A stretch of 64,000 nucleotides of DNA from Tetracentron sinense. Its lineage: Eukaryota > Streptophyta > Magnoliopsida > Trochodendrales > Trochodendraceae. The stretch covers positions 51,210,627 to 51,274,626 of the forward strand of contig CM026554.1 in the NCBI GenBank assembly GCA_015143295.1, given 5' to 3'. Below are positions 11,530-22,595 of the stretch, piece after piece. The notes beneath the pieces were generated by a model, which made no database searches, had not been told where the DNA came from, and saw only the letters and a program-made list of their open reading frames with translations. The first letter of the stretch is position 1; each line of letters opens with the position of its first letter. Both the position numbers and the translations under genes were made by a program.

Positions 11530-12145
11530 TCTTACTATAATATAAAGAAATAAGTGTCACCAAACCTCCTTTCTTTGTTCTCTGATCTTCATTTCCAAGA
11601 ATCCTATGAGATCTATTTTAATGATGTCATATGCACCATTCTTTAATCTCAACCGTTAACTCTCTTTCTCGTACGTTTCTCTCTCAATTCAAAAACCATT
11701 TGAGAGATTTTAGAGGATTGCGATAGAATTTAATCCCGACCGTTCAAGTTTGGAACCCACTACCTCATCCCAGAGCCCTCTCTAACTCCACTATTGTAGA
11801 GTCCTTTCTTAATTTCAAACTCTTATAAATTTGGGACTCACTATTTCATCCTAGTGCCCTCTCTATCTCCACTATTATAGAGTCATCTCTTATCTCCAAC
11901 TCTTAGGTGTATTAATTTAAATTTAATATTAAGAAACTTATGATTTTTCACTAAATATTATTAAAATAATAATAAATTGTTATTATAAAATCTAACAATA
12001 TTTATCAAATATAGCATAAAAAACTTATATTATTAAAAGTAAAATTTATTAAGCATTTAAAAATATATTAATTAATAATTAAATAAATAAAATATATTAT
12101 TTACTCATATATATTTTTAAACTATTACCCGCTCGGGGTCTCTAG
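11530..12145 (+). mobile_element. non-autonomous Helitron-like element
   Basis: The 5' end TCTTACTATAATATAAAG matches the Helitron at 56891-57361 (TCTATACTATAATATAAAAG on the minus strand). The 3' end has a short ACCC/GGGT hairpin, then CTAG followed by T at 12146. The base before the 5' end is T rather than the expected A. Confidence 0.5.
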
Positions 12146-12162
12146 TATTATAATATATTTAT

Positions 12163-12332
12163 ACAGTAGGCCCTCTTATAATTAATATTTTATAACTTAA
12201 TAATCTCTATTAATTAATTAATTTATAAGGAACCAACTTTGTTCCATAGTTTATAATTAATAATCTCCTATACTTGCTATTTAATAATTTTTTAAGAAAG
12301 TTCTACTATATTATTAATTATAAGAGAGGTTT
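12163..12332. repeat. AT-rich foldback repeat (MITE-like)
   Basis: The left arm CCTCTTATAATTAATA and the right arm TTAATTATAAGAGAGG are inverted copies. A related CTCTTATAATTAATA and an inverted ATTAATTACAAGAGAG pair lies near 12811-12851. Confidence 0.5.
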
Positions 12333-13040
12333 TTATACTATCTTAATACATAGTTGTATGAATCTTATAAACACTTTATGATGGTTTAGGTATTAGGAAG
12401 AGAAATGGATAAAATTATTTTAGATATTCTGCCTATGTATAATAAATTATCATATATATAATATAAAGTTCTAGATATTTTAGAAAGAAAAACCTAAAAA
12501 AAAATCATTTCATGAGGACTCAAAATAATTAACAAAAATTAAAGGGTAATCCCACGACATAATTCAAATGAATTTTTCTCTTACCAAAATAAATGATATT
12601 TTTTCTTCTCTTTGAAAAGTGGGTAAAATTTAATTGAGAAAAAAAATTGGTAATAAACTTTACTAAACTTAAATTACGATATATTGGCCTTGTACATTTG
12701 TATTTACATGAAGCTTATATGAAAAATACAATACATTCAAAAGAAATTATGAAATTTTTTTGTTTGATGGGCCAATATAGTGGTTCTTATATATAATATT
12801 CTCTTATAATTAATATAATTTCTTTCCACCAAGTTATTAATTACAAGAGAGTCTACTATCAAGTTATATAGAAATTATTATTATATAATGTAAACGAAAT
12901 TGATTTAATCAAATCTATATCCGATTAAGATCCTACCAATCGAATCAGGATCCATTGACAGCCCGAATTATTTGAGGGCTGTTTAGACTCTTTTGACAGC
13001 CTGAATACACGTGAGAACTGAGAAGTGGATAAGTGATCTT

Positions 13041-13280
13041 ATTTCCCTGGACCAGCTTAGATGACTAAATTACCCTTAGATTCCTTTGTTTCTCCATCCA
13101 CGCATACGCATGTCCTCAATAAGCACGTGTGGCTTTTTTCTCAGCAAAATAAGAGAGATTTTGAGCATTTTTACCCACTTCTTCAACAGGGGTCTGTGTC
13201 GCTGAGATTCACAACATTTCTCTGCAAATTCCCCCAAATCGGCTTCCATTTTTAACATTTCTGAGCTCGATCGGTCCCGG
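13041..13280 (+). other. predicted 5'UTR exon of the NYN/LOTUS gene
   Basis: C/T-rich leader-like sequence ends at a strong donor, CCCGG|GTAAGCTC (exon end 13280). A G/T-rich stretch resembling a plant 5'UTR intron follows. The transcription start is not determined and there is no transcript evidence. Confidence 0.4.
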
Positions 13281-14445
13281 GTAAGCTCTACTTTACCCTC
13301 TTTTTTTGTGAGAAGTGATCGAGTTTTTTCATACTTTGTATAATTCAGTTGTTTCTGAGTGGATTGATGGCTGAAAGATGTGATTTTAACTGGCTTGTTT
13401 ATTGAGTAATTCTGTATGATTTTTTCAGATTATATGGATTTTGAGGATCTGGGTTTATTGGTGATTGGTGTATCTCTGTTGGGCTGGATTTAATTTGACT
13501 CAATTTTGGTCATGGGAGCTGTATATAGTATCATTTACATTGGTTTATTCAGAGAATGGTGGGATTTTTATTATGGGGTTAGTTTCATTTTCAGGAGATT
13601 TTGATCCCTTGAGTGCTTTTAGTAGTTCAGGGAATTGGATTCTGGTGATGAGTGTTTTCTGGATTGGGTTATGCTTATTAAAGAAGATATTGCTCCTAGT
13701 TTTTTTTTTAAGTGTGGACTGATTACAGTGTCCTAAGTTGGTGCTCATGTGTACTTTTGATGTTTGTTTAATGGGATAGGGCGGGAGATCAGGATGATTA
13801 TTTTTTTTGTGGCCAATTTTGGTTTTAGGTTAATTTTTCGTTTTGTTTTGTTTGTTTTGAGGGAGTAACATGAATGCATTTGACCAAAAAAGAAAAAAGG
13901 TGATGGAAATGATTGTGCTGATCTCTTTTTAACTTAAGGTGATTTTGTTAATGCCGTTTGTTATTAGTTTCCTCTTCAAGAACTATTTTTGTTATGATTT
14001 TGAGGGAAATAAGGGTATTTTTTAATCCAATGCTATGTTGTTTCTGGTTGTTCAGTGACATCAGTCTATACCCGTCTCATCCAGAGGATATCTTTCGAAT
14101 TTTTATAAACTTCTTAATAAGCAGGCAACTTTCTTATGGAAGACAAGAATGGTGAATAGCAGGTTAATTGATAAGTCATGAGGATGGGTTTTGAACTCAG
14201 GTTGTGGATTTGACACTATAAGCCGTCATATTCATAAAGTTTTGCTACGGGTTCTTTCCAATTTTTGGTGAATTTTTTTCAGGGAATTCATTTTTTCTTT
14301 TATCATTTTGTGTATGTTTCTATTCAAGATACAGAGGAAGTGGATGTTTGGTGTTGGTGTGTTGTTGTAAGCTTTTGATCCAGTCTTTTTGATTGCAAGA
14401 AGAGTTTTTTCCCCCTATAATTGAATGATATATTGGGTTCTTCCT

Positions 14446-14498
<53 letters not shown>
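14446..14498. repeat. (TA)n(GA)n microsatellite
   Basis: About nine TA units are followed directly by about seventeen GA units. Confidence 0.95.
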
Positions 14499-14500
<2 letters not shown>

Positions 14501-14599
14501 TATTGGATTTAGGAGGGGTACCATATTTGGATCCAGATAAATGATGGAGCACATTTTATTGGAAATTGGTTTTCCTCCACCCAAGACTTTCTATTAGCT

Positions 14600-15186
14600 T
14601 TCAAGGGAGAGTAGAGGCTGGAGGATTGATAACCACTGTTTTATGTGTCATCACGAGGAAGAATAAGTGAATCCTTTGACCGCCCACTCACATCGACTGG
14701 CTGTGTGGGGTCATGTCCTTTCCAAGGTGGGGGTGTTAGATCTTTCTCTCTTCCTTTCTGAACTTCTTATCTTGTTGGTTCATGATGAGGCTGGAGTCTT
14801 CTTGAGTGAACTTATCTTGTTAATTCATGATGAGGCTGTAGTCTTCTCGAGTGGTTCTATGGTCATTTCTTCCTTTCATGGATCCTTCGGGAAAAAAAGG
14901 AATTTGAAGGTGTTCAAGAACATTTCCTCCCCATTAGCCCTCTTGCTTCTAAAGGTTAAAAGGATTATGCTATTTTGGGGGTCCACTCAAGGGGATGTCT
15001 TTGTTTAATGTAGTTACAAAGGATGGACGGTCTTATACTGCTTTTCTTATATATTGTATAGGAAAGAGAGGGCTGTTGTATTTTGTGGCGTACATCCTGA
15101 GTTTACTCTCTTGTAAACTCCCATTGTACATTCTTTACCTTCTTGTTTTTATAATATACTTTTTGATTACTGATATAAAAAAAAAA
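14600..15186 (+). mobile_element. LINE (L1-type) 3' remnant
   Basis: The first part resembles the zinc-binding end of plant LINE reverse transcriptases (NHCFMCHHEEE, then HRLAVWGHVL). The segment ends TTTTTGATTACTGATATA plus a poly(A) run, a typical plant L1 tail. Frames are interrupted and the start is approximate. Confidence 0.4.
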
Positions 15187-16814
15187 TGGGAGTCTAAAGT
15201 GGAAACCATCTTCACGAAATTTTCATTTAACTGACAAGTGACAACAACCAAAGGTTACTTGAGGTTGGTTTGAGATGCTGTCCTCCAATTTGATGACATT
15301 AGAAACTAAATAGAGAAGTTATGTTTGCTCTATTGAACCTGATTTGGTATTTCAACTTGTCAGGAAATTAAAATGATTATATAATTTGTTTTAGTGTAAT
15401 GGAAAAGACGTTTGGATGCAGGGATAACAGAGATTTCTCATACCCTTTTCTTTGATGACTTTAAGGTGCATTTGTCTTTGTTACCGAGATTGGAGCTTGA
15501 ACCATCTAACAGCCATTGCACAAATGGAGCTCGAAGAAGTCCCATCTTACAAATTGTGTAGCTTGAAGTTACTTGGTCATGTGCTATGTCAGTATGTTGC
15601 ACATACACGGACATGGGGTGTCAGTGTCGGAGTTGGATACTGGGTGTCAAACACGGCGAACCCCCCAAAAATAATATTCAGGGACACGGAAGGATATTTA
15701 AAATTTAAAGATTATTATACTTTAAATATTATTAAATATATTATTTAAATAAAATTAAACACAAAAATAAAATTATTGCAAATAACACTAAGTAATGTAT
15801 TACAAATTATAGTGCATCAAACAATATAAATAAGTCATGCTTTAAAACAAATGAAATAATGAAGTAATGAACATATATTAATTCTAATTGTTAATGCTAA
15901 TCACAAAGATGATTAATTTGAATAATCTTGATAATTAGTATTTGCCTTTTGAAGTGTTTGTAGAGAATAATGTTCGAAGCTTATCTCGAATTCAGTCTGT
16001 TGCCACCTTTATTCCTCTGTCTCTCCCCCCCTTCCCCCCCATCCTTTTTTGTGACAAGGATCGATAATTCCTCTTATTCTTTCTCTGTATTTTTCTGTTG
16101 AAAAAAATGAATCGTGGTTCTTCCCCTCTTTCCCTACCGACTTCTCTTTTCTAATAATGAAAGTTAGAAAAAAAAATTGCTGAAATATATGCTAATTATG
16201 TGTAATTATATGTCTTTCTTATATAATAAATACTATAAGTTTATGGGTATCAGGCATAACCGAGTCTGAGTTTGTGTCTATATGAGTCCAAAATGCATGG
16301 ATTTTTGTTTATATGACTCTCATTAGGCGTGTCCGTGTCTGAATCCTTGCATTTTGTGATGGTATATATGTGATTGCTAGGTGAGTGTAGAATTGCGAGA
16401 TATTGATCTGGATTCAACATTTTGTAACTTCTTTTTAGGCTCATTGATTTTGATTGATGTGCTTAAAGAACAGTCACCACTTCTGTGGTGGAGCACCCAT
16501 CCCATTATTTGTTGGTTTGCATATGCTCGCATCCATTTTTTTGTTTGTTTTTGATTTGGTTAGTCAACAGAATCAGATCTGAATCAAAACAATCCAAAGT
16601 TTTCCTTGGATTACTACTGTGCATTAAATTTACCCTAAATTCTCCGTTCTTGATTGACCATATTAAACATAATAAGGCATCCTAGAAGAGGGAGCTGAAT
16701 ATATATTTTAGATCTTACAAGGCCATTTACCTTGCCTTTGGTATCTTGGGGCTTTACTAATATGTTACTCATCCCACAAAAGCTTCTGTAGAAAAGTGAT
16801 TATGAGCTCTGTTG

Positions 16815-16857
16815 GAGAGGGAGGGAGGGAGGGAGGGACGGAGAGAGAGAGAGAGAG
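16815..16857. repeat. (GGGA)n(GA)n microsatellite
   Basis: Repeated GGGA units run into GA units. Confidence 0.85.
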
Positions 16858-17197
16858 TTTAAGCAGATTTCGCATAAATGTGTTGCTCTTCTGGCTTGAC
16901 TCTTTGGTAACAACCAAATCTAAGTCAACTGCGATATGATTTGAGTGGCCAATTGAGTTGATTGTATTTAAGAAAGAAGTCATTTTCTAACTTATTTTAT
17001 GTATTAATTTGATTGTATTTAAAAAAGAAGTCATTTGCTAACTTATTTTATGTATTAATTTGTGTTCTTGTGTATTCGTTGGATTGGGTGCAGTGGAGCA
17101 AAGTGGGGAATAGGGAACTCAAGTACTCTTCATATTTGAGTTAACCTTTTTTGGCTAAACAATGGGTATTTTACCTGATGTTGCTCCTATATTAAAA

Positions 17198-17555
17198 GCA
17201 CAGGATTCTCTCAAGTTCAACTTGAGAGAATCTCTCAAGTTTGAACCCCTAGAGGTCGCCACGTGTCTCCTTTGACACCCCTTAATCATGGGTAAGGTTC
17301 ACCCACCCCTTGGGTTCACTCACCCATCCTTGGTTTTTTTTTTTTATATTAATTATTATTCTTTAAATTAAAAAACTGTTTAATTTAAAAAATAATAATT
17401 AATATAAAAAAAAAAAAACCAAGGATGGGTGAGTGAACCCTAGGGGTGGGTGAACCTTACCCATGGTTAAGGGGTGTCAAAGGAGACACGTGGCGACCTA
17501 TAGGGGTTCAAACTTGAGAGATTCTCTCGAGTTGAACTTGAGAGAATCCTGACCC
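17198..17555. mobile_element. foldback MITE, near-perfect 350-bp hairpin, 9-bp target duplication
   Basis: Both arms (about 170 bp each) are close to perfect inverted repeats around an AT-rich centre near 17376. From the outside in they contain AGGATTCTCTCAAGTTCAAC, GGTCGCCACGTGTCTCC, TTCACTCACCCATCCTTGG and poly(T). Direct repeats ATATTAAAA lie at 17189-17197 and 17556-17564. The 9-bp duplication points to the Mutator superfamily. It sits about 340 bp before the start codon of the NYN gene, in the predicted 5'UTR intron. Confidence 0.9.
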
Positions 17556-17897
17556 ATATTAAAATGCCATTTGGTAACACAATGCTGCATGGATATCATG
17601 ATTAATATCCCATCTGCTGTCCACTTGGTGCACATGCAAGTGCAGTGCTGGCCATGTCTATAAGCTGCAACTCAAGCCTCATTAAGTGATACTAACCATC
17701 AATATTGAACTTTTTTTAGTGCTCTAGGAAACAGAATCCATTTATGGGATGACTAGGGTCATCTTTAATTTTGACATATTTTGGAGTTTTCCTCTCTTTT
17801 TCCATATTTATTTTTTTTGAACATCCTACTCTTGTTATATACACACTTACGTATATCTCTCTACCATATGTAGGACTCTGAATTTTTGGTGACTCGG

Positions 17898-19511
17898 ATG
17901 GCTAATCAAAATACGTCCACAATGATATTGTCTTCGGGATCCTCAGATCTCAGTGGAACAAAAACCATAAACTCAAGCATGGACCCGCTTCTTCCACCCC
18001 CTGACCAGCAAAGCAAGACCTCACACGGGCCTGTGGCTATTCTCTGGGACATTGAGAACTGCCCTGTCCCGAGTGATGTCCGCCCCGAAGATGTAGCAGG
18101 CAACATCCGCATGGCATTACGGGTCCACCCTGTGATCAAAGGAGCCGTTACAATGTTCTCCGCTTATGGGGATTTCAATGCCTTTCCCAGGCGACTTAGA
18201 GAGGGCTGCCAGAGAACTGGTGTAAAACTCATAGATGTCCCAAATGGAAGAAAGGATGCTGCTGACAAGGCTATCTTGGTTGACATGTTTCTGTTTGCTC
18301 TTGACAACCGCCCACCATCTTCAATTTTGCTGATATCGGGGGATGTAGATTTTTCTCCAGCATTGCACATACTTGGTCAACGTGGTTACATTGTCATCCT
18401 TGCTATTCCTTCTGGAGTGGGTGTTTCGTCTGCCCTGAGTAACGCTGGGAGATTTGTATGGGACTGGCCTAGTGTGGCTCGGGGAGAAGGCTTTCTGCCC
18501 CCTAAAGCTTTGATGCCCCGTGGATCGGCTGACGTTTCTGGGTATCTCATGGGGTGCCATATCAATGACAACCCTGATTGCCAAAATGAGGAAGAAGCAA
18601 TCGTGTATAGGGGAATCTCTCAAAGCGAGTATGCAGCTCGGGCTAACGTCAACCAGGTATACCGTTACAACACCTGGGATTTCTCAAGATCGCAGTCATT
18701 ATCTGAATACAGCAGTAGTTCAATTACCATGCCTTCTTTCCCTACTTCAAGATCCCAAAGTTTGCCTTATGGTTTGAGTGATGTTTCAGCGGGACCAGTT
18801 TCCAGCGACACGAACGAATCGCAAGACCCAACATTGTGGGTCCAGCCTGGAGACCTCAATGGTTTGAAGGGCCAGCTGGTGAAGCTGCTTGAGCTGTCAG
18901 GGGGATCCCTACCTCTTGTTCGTGTTCCTGCAGAGTACCAGAAGATTTTTGGGCGGCCCCTGTATGTAGCCGAATACGGAGCGTTTAAGCTGGTGAACCT
19001 TTTCAAGAAGATGGCGGACACAATGAGTGTGGAGGGGAAGGGCCATAGGAAGTCTGTCTACCTCCACAACTTTGGCAGACCCAACAAAATTGCCCCCAGT
19101 GCTCCATCAGGTCCTGCAAGGAAGGATACGAAAAGGAAGGAGCCTCAAGAAAGCACAGATATTAGCTTGTCTGCTATAACATGTTGTTCTTCAGATGAGT
19201 TTTCAGACGATGAAAGGGTGGTTGAGCATGATGTGAAGAGTGCAGAGACCACTTTGGGGGCAGTCAATAAGATTGACGACCGTCTCGAATGGTTCAAGCA
19301 TGAACTACAAGAAATTCTTGTGAGCTACTCGTGTCGGATTTTTCTTGGTTGCTTTGAGGCGATATACCAGCAGCGGTACAAGAAAGCACTAGACTATCGA
19401 AGTTTTGGTGTGGATAAGCTGGAGGAGCTGTTTGATAAGGTCAGAGATGTTGTGATCTTGCATGAGGAACAGGGAAGCAAGAGGAAGTTCCTGGCTGCTG
19501 TAAGTGGTTAG
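17898..19511 (+). CDS. NYN-domain (PIN-like) RNase with two LOTUS/OST-HTH domains, MARF1-like
   Basis: One coding exon of 537 residues. I chose the ATG at 17898 as the first in-frame ATG after the acceptor ending at 17873. Residues about 44-190 form a NYN domain, a PIN-like ribonuclease fold. Conserved acidic motifs are WDIENC (D51, E53), RKDAADKAILVDM (D120, D123, D129) and SGDVDF (D149, D151). A Ser-rich linker follows. Residues about 313-391 (LKGQLVKLLELSGGSLPLVRVP...VYLHN) are a first LOTUS/OST-HTH domain, and about 461-535 (WFKHELQEILVSYSCRI...) a second. Animal MARF1 uses this combination to cut RNA; plant homologues are annotated as putative endonucleases and are poorly studied. A catalytic role is inferred from the intact acidic residues. 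The 3'UTR holds a 77-bp tandem duplication. Confidence 0.9.
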   Translation: MANQNTSTMILSSGSSDLSGTKTINSSMDPLLPPPDQQSKTSHGPVAILWDIENCPVPSDVRPEDVAGNIRMALRVHPVIKGAVTMFSAYGDFNAFPRRLREGCQRTGVKLIDVPNGRKDAADKAILVDMFLFALDNRPPSSILLISGDVDFSPALHILGQRGYIVILAIPSGVGVSSALSNAGRFVWDWPSVARGEGFLPPKALMPRGSADVSGYLMGCHINDNPDCQNEEEAIVYRGISQSEYAARANVNQVYRYNTWDFSRSQSLSEYSSSSITMPSFPTSRSQSLPYGLSDVSAGPVSSDTNESQDPTLWVQPGDLNGLKGQLVKLLELSGGSLPLVRVPAEYQKIFGRPLYVAEYGAFKLVNLFKKMADTMSVEGKGHRKSVYLHNFGRPNKIAPSAPSGPARKDTKRKEPQESTDISLSAITCCSSDEFSDDERVVEHDVKSAETTLGAVNKIDDRLEWFKHELQEILVSYSCRIFLGCFEAIYQQRYKKALDYRSFGVDKLEELFDKVRDVVILHEEQGSKRKFLAAVSG

Positions 19512-20952
19512 AAATGGGTGTCATCTCTTGAGATTTTCATACCTTATAAAGGAGCTGACAATTGAGGTATGCTTATGGCTACCCGTCTTTTTGCTTCTTT
19601 TTATAAAGACAAGTAGGGAAAGTGATTAAATCAATAAAAAATGAAAAAAAAAATGAAAAAGGAATAGGAAAAGCTTAGGAAATGTGTGTTTATCTAAATG
19701 TATCCAACATGGATTGATGGATTGGAAGCTTATTTTCAATGCCTCCATGAAAGACTGAGTGTGTGTTTATCTACATGTATCCAACATGGATTGATGGATT
19801 GAAGCTTATTTTCATAGTGTCATTGTAAGACTCTTGTGGAGACTCCTCTGCGATGCATGGAGAATCACTGTAACTGATCGACTGCTAATGGGAGATCGTT
19901 TGTATATTAACTTACATTTTAGTTATTGTATGTGATTACAATCCAGTTTTTCATAGTTTTTTGTGTCAGATAGTTGTTTTCAGCAGTGGAATCTGAAGTA
20001 GTGAATTAATAATAGTTAGCAGATGTTGTAATTAAAGCTTGTAAAAGGTTAATGGGGGTAAGACCCTTCCTCCATGGATCCCACCTTGGAGATCTGCTGG
20101 TGCAAACTCAACCCTACAACAGAAAAAAAAACCGTTGGATATAAATATTCATGATCAGATGAATATTATTGATCGCTCCGTCTTTTTGCATCATTTTGTT
20201 GGAGAAAAAGTGCTGCAGCAAAAGGTCAGTCCTATGTTGTTTGGTGAGGAATTGATGGTGTTAAATGACAGGTGGAGATCACCCATATTGATTGCCTCCC
20301 TACCCCTTCCTCTAGAAAGCAGGTAGACCTTTGTGCAAATGGGGCATGTACATGAGCACAGAAAATTCAACAGTTAGATGGTTTGGTACATCCTATCAAT
20401 GAAATCAGAATTTTGTGTCTTTGATGCTTCTAACAGTGATCAGTTAGGGGGCCAAGTCCTCATAATCTACTATGGTGCCTAAACCGAAATTTTCCCTTTT
20501 CTCAACAGGCCAGTGGTACTAGAATAGCTATCCCTTTTTTCTTCATATTGGACGCAGCCATGTTTTCTTTATAATCGGCACAGTAAGCTAATAAAGATCC
20601 CCTTGAAAACAAATAAACTAATGTCATTTCCTCTTTATAAGTTGACAACATATTACCACGTAAACGGAAGCCATTGGATGCGGCGACAGAGATAGCACTT
20701 GCTCGGTTATTGCCCCGAAATGTGAAAAGTTGAGATTGGTGGTTAAAATCCACAGTTCAACAGAGGCAGAATACACATTCATTTCATATGTTAAGCCCAA
20801 AGAAGAGGATTAGAGTCTGAACTAGCTGTATGAAGAGCCTTACGAACTTGGTTCATCTAAATCTTAGCAGAACATGTTAATGAAGCAACATAACTTGAAG
20901 CATGGAAGGAAATGTTATAGCTTTGTATCAATGCGGTTCGGAAGAAGCTGTG
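19512..20952. other. 3'UTR of the NYN gene and intergenic DNA
   Basis: A 77-bp duplication lies at 19683-19836. No other gene or clear transposon is seen. Confidence 0.5.
19683..19836. repeat. 77-bp tandem duplication in the 3'UTR
   Basis: Units start at 19683 and 19760. Both contain TGTGTGTTTATCTA then TGTATCCAACATGGATTGAT, with a few differences. Confidence 0.85.
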
Positions 20953-21124
20953 TGACACCCCTACCTCTTGCGTGAGTGGTAGGGGGTGTGGCTTTCAATG
21001 GAGGAGGTCTGGGGATCTAATCTCACTCAGGTATGAGTTGCAAGAGCTCCAATGCCCAAGCTAACTTCTGACCGTCTGACTCTACTAAGCAGGTAAATGC
21101 TATCCATCACCCAAAAAAAAAAAA
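20953..21124 (+). mobile_element. tRNA-derived SINE, family A
   Basis: An A-box-like TTGCGTGAGTGGTAGGGG and a B-box-like GGGGATCTAATCTC are followed by GAGTTGCAAGAGCTCCAATG and a poly(A) tail. Three more copies are in this window (21234-21521, 31569-31735, 33160-33319). Confidence 0.75.
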
Positions 21125-21233
21125 TAAGTCACTTCCATTAGGGCCTTAAAAGAACTTGTCTGAAATTATATTTGAAACAGAATGCATCTCTGTGACAAAC
21201 CATCCCATTAGGTTTCAAATGCTAATTTTGATC

Positions 21234-21521
21234 TTTTTTTTCCTTTTTTTGTAGGCATCATTTATCTACGTTAGTACAGTCAGTAAGTCAGATGTTAGCT
21301 TCGGCATTGGAGCTCTTGCAAACCCTTGGGGGGATTGGATCCCCCGACTTCCCTCCATTGAAGGCCACACCCCTTTTTTTTGGTTAAGGTAACAACACCA
21401 CAAGGCAAAGAAGCTACATTCATGAGAAAGAAGACCACACACACGCACTCACACAAACACACACCACACAACCCTCACCAAATAAGCTTCACCCTACCAC
21501 TCACGCAAGAGGCCCCTGTAT
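21234..21521 (-). mobile_element. tRNA-derived SINE, family A, interrupted by another retroposon
   Basis: On the minus strand the copy starts CCTCTTGCGTGAGTGGTAGGG, breaks off, resumes GGGGTGTGGCCTTCAATGG after about 118 bp, and ends in poly(A). The intervening DNA is itself a poly(A)-tailed repeat. Confidence 0.75.
21374..21491 (-). mobile_element. nested poly(A)-tailed retroposon, same family as 34.5-34.96 kb
   Basis: Minus-strand order: TGAAGCTTA, a GTGTGGTGTGTG-rich middle, CTTTGCCTTGTGGT, TTAACC, poly(A). The same order occurs at 34525-34688 and 34789-34960. It sits inside the GGTAGGGGGTG of the SINE, with only a 2-3 G duplication visible. Confidence 0.65.
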
Positions 21522-21603
21522 CATGTATTTTTTGTTACTCATGACATTTCTTTGGTATGTGAAACCTCTTGCATGACATCTCTTGAAAGAACATAGAGCC
21601 CAC

Positions 21604-22099
21604 TAGGGGTGTCAATGAGCCGAGCCAGCTCGGCTCAACTCAAAATTAACCGAGCTTGAGCTTTTACTTTAGGCTCATTGAGCCGAGCCGAGCCGAGCCT
21701 TAAAAGTGAGCTTGAAAAATAAGCAAGCCGAGCCTGAACAATATGTGGCTCAGCTCAGCTCGATTAATTTTATAATAATACCCTTTAAAAGTTAAATTTA
21801 TATTATATATTTAGTATACCCCTTGTTTAGTAAAATATATTTATTATACATTAACATAATTATTTCCTTTTAAGTTTTAACTCACGTGAGTCACATGACA
21901 TCCCAAAAAAAAAATATCATTTTAATTTTTTTTAAAATTGAATTTAGTGCTTATCAATGTATTTTAAAAAAAAAAATTATCGAGCCGAGCTCGACGATTT
22001 GTGAATGAGCCAAGCCGAGCCTGAGCCTGAGCCTCTGTAAAATTCCAACGAGCTGAGCTTGAGCAGTGCCCAGCTCAGCTCGGCTCGTTGACACCCCTA
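21604..22099. mobile_element. hAT-type MITE with 8-bp target duplication, GAGCC/GGCTC-rich ends
   Basis: The ends are TAGGGGTGTCAATGAGCC and its inverted copy GGCTCGTTGACACCCCTA. Perfect 8-bp direct repeats GAGCCCAC flank it at 21596-21603 and 22100-22107. The subterminal DNA is made of iterated GAGCCGAGC/CAGCTCGGCTC motifs and the centre is AT-rich. Confidence 0.9.
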
Positions 22100-22107
22100 G
22101 AGCCCAC

Positions 22108-22595
22108 TCCCTCCTTTTCTGATAATCTTTCCTAAACCCTTACTAGAGCATGTAAGTAGCCATAGGCAGCCTCCTCTTCTAAAGGATCAGTAACTGAAAA
22201 ACAGAAGTCCAAAAATAGCAGTTATATATATAACAATGTAGAGAAGTCTTTGATAGTAATGAGTATCTTCAAAGGCAGGTCATAGTTGCAACAAGCTCTC
22301 TAACAGTGCACACAAGAGACACTAGATAGTAGTAGAAACCTTCAAAGGCAAAATAGAGTTAGAACAAGCTCTCTAACTGTCTAGCAGTGGAGTACAATAA
22401 ACCCATCAAGTTGAATAAACAATGAAAGCTAGGCCATCTTGCTCACCACTTTCCTAATGGGCTTAACCATCAATCCAAAACAACAGCGAATTTTTTTTAA
22501 AAAAATGTGAGAGCAATCCTAATTTTCACTCAACAACCACAAGATGGGGGAATCAAAACTACAAAACTAACAAGCCCTAACCTACATCACAGCCC
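22108..22595. other. 3' flank of BAG8
   Basis: No gene is seen. A pair of diverged repeats sits near 22252-22375 (AAAGGCA, CAAGCTCTCTAAC in both). The BAG8 3'UTR probably lies within this stretch. Confidence 0.4.

Larger units (their letters stand above)
11124..13040. other. intergenic transposon debris before the NYN gene
   Basis: No gene is visible. It contains the Helitron-like element at 11530-12145, an AT-rich foldback segment at 12163-12332 and very AT-rich DNA up to about 12900. Confidence 0.5.
13281..17873 (+). other. predicted 4.6-kb 5'UTR intron of the NYN/LOTUS gene
   Basis: The donor is GTAAGC at 13281 and the acceptor TATGTAG ends at 17873, 24 nt before the start codon. An alternative acceptor GGTGCAG lies at about 17093. 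The intron carries a LINE remnant, two GA-rich microsatellites and the foldback MITE at 17198-17555. Sequence at about 15600-16360 contains CACGGACA/TGTCCGTG motifs suggesting another decayed element. Confidence 0.4.

Noticed and set aside
8073-12965. A single 4.9-kb hAT element
   Set aside because: The possible ends (AGGGCTGTCAA and TTGACAGCCC) are inverted, but no 8-bp duplication was found, so it stays a suggestion.
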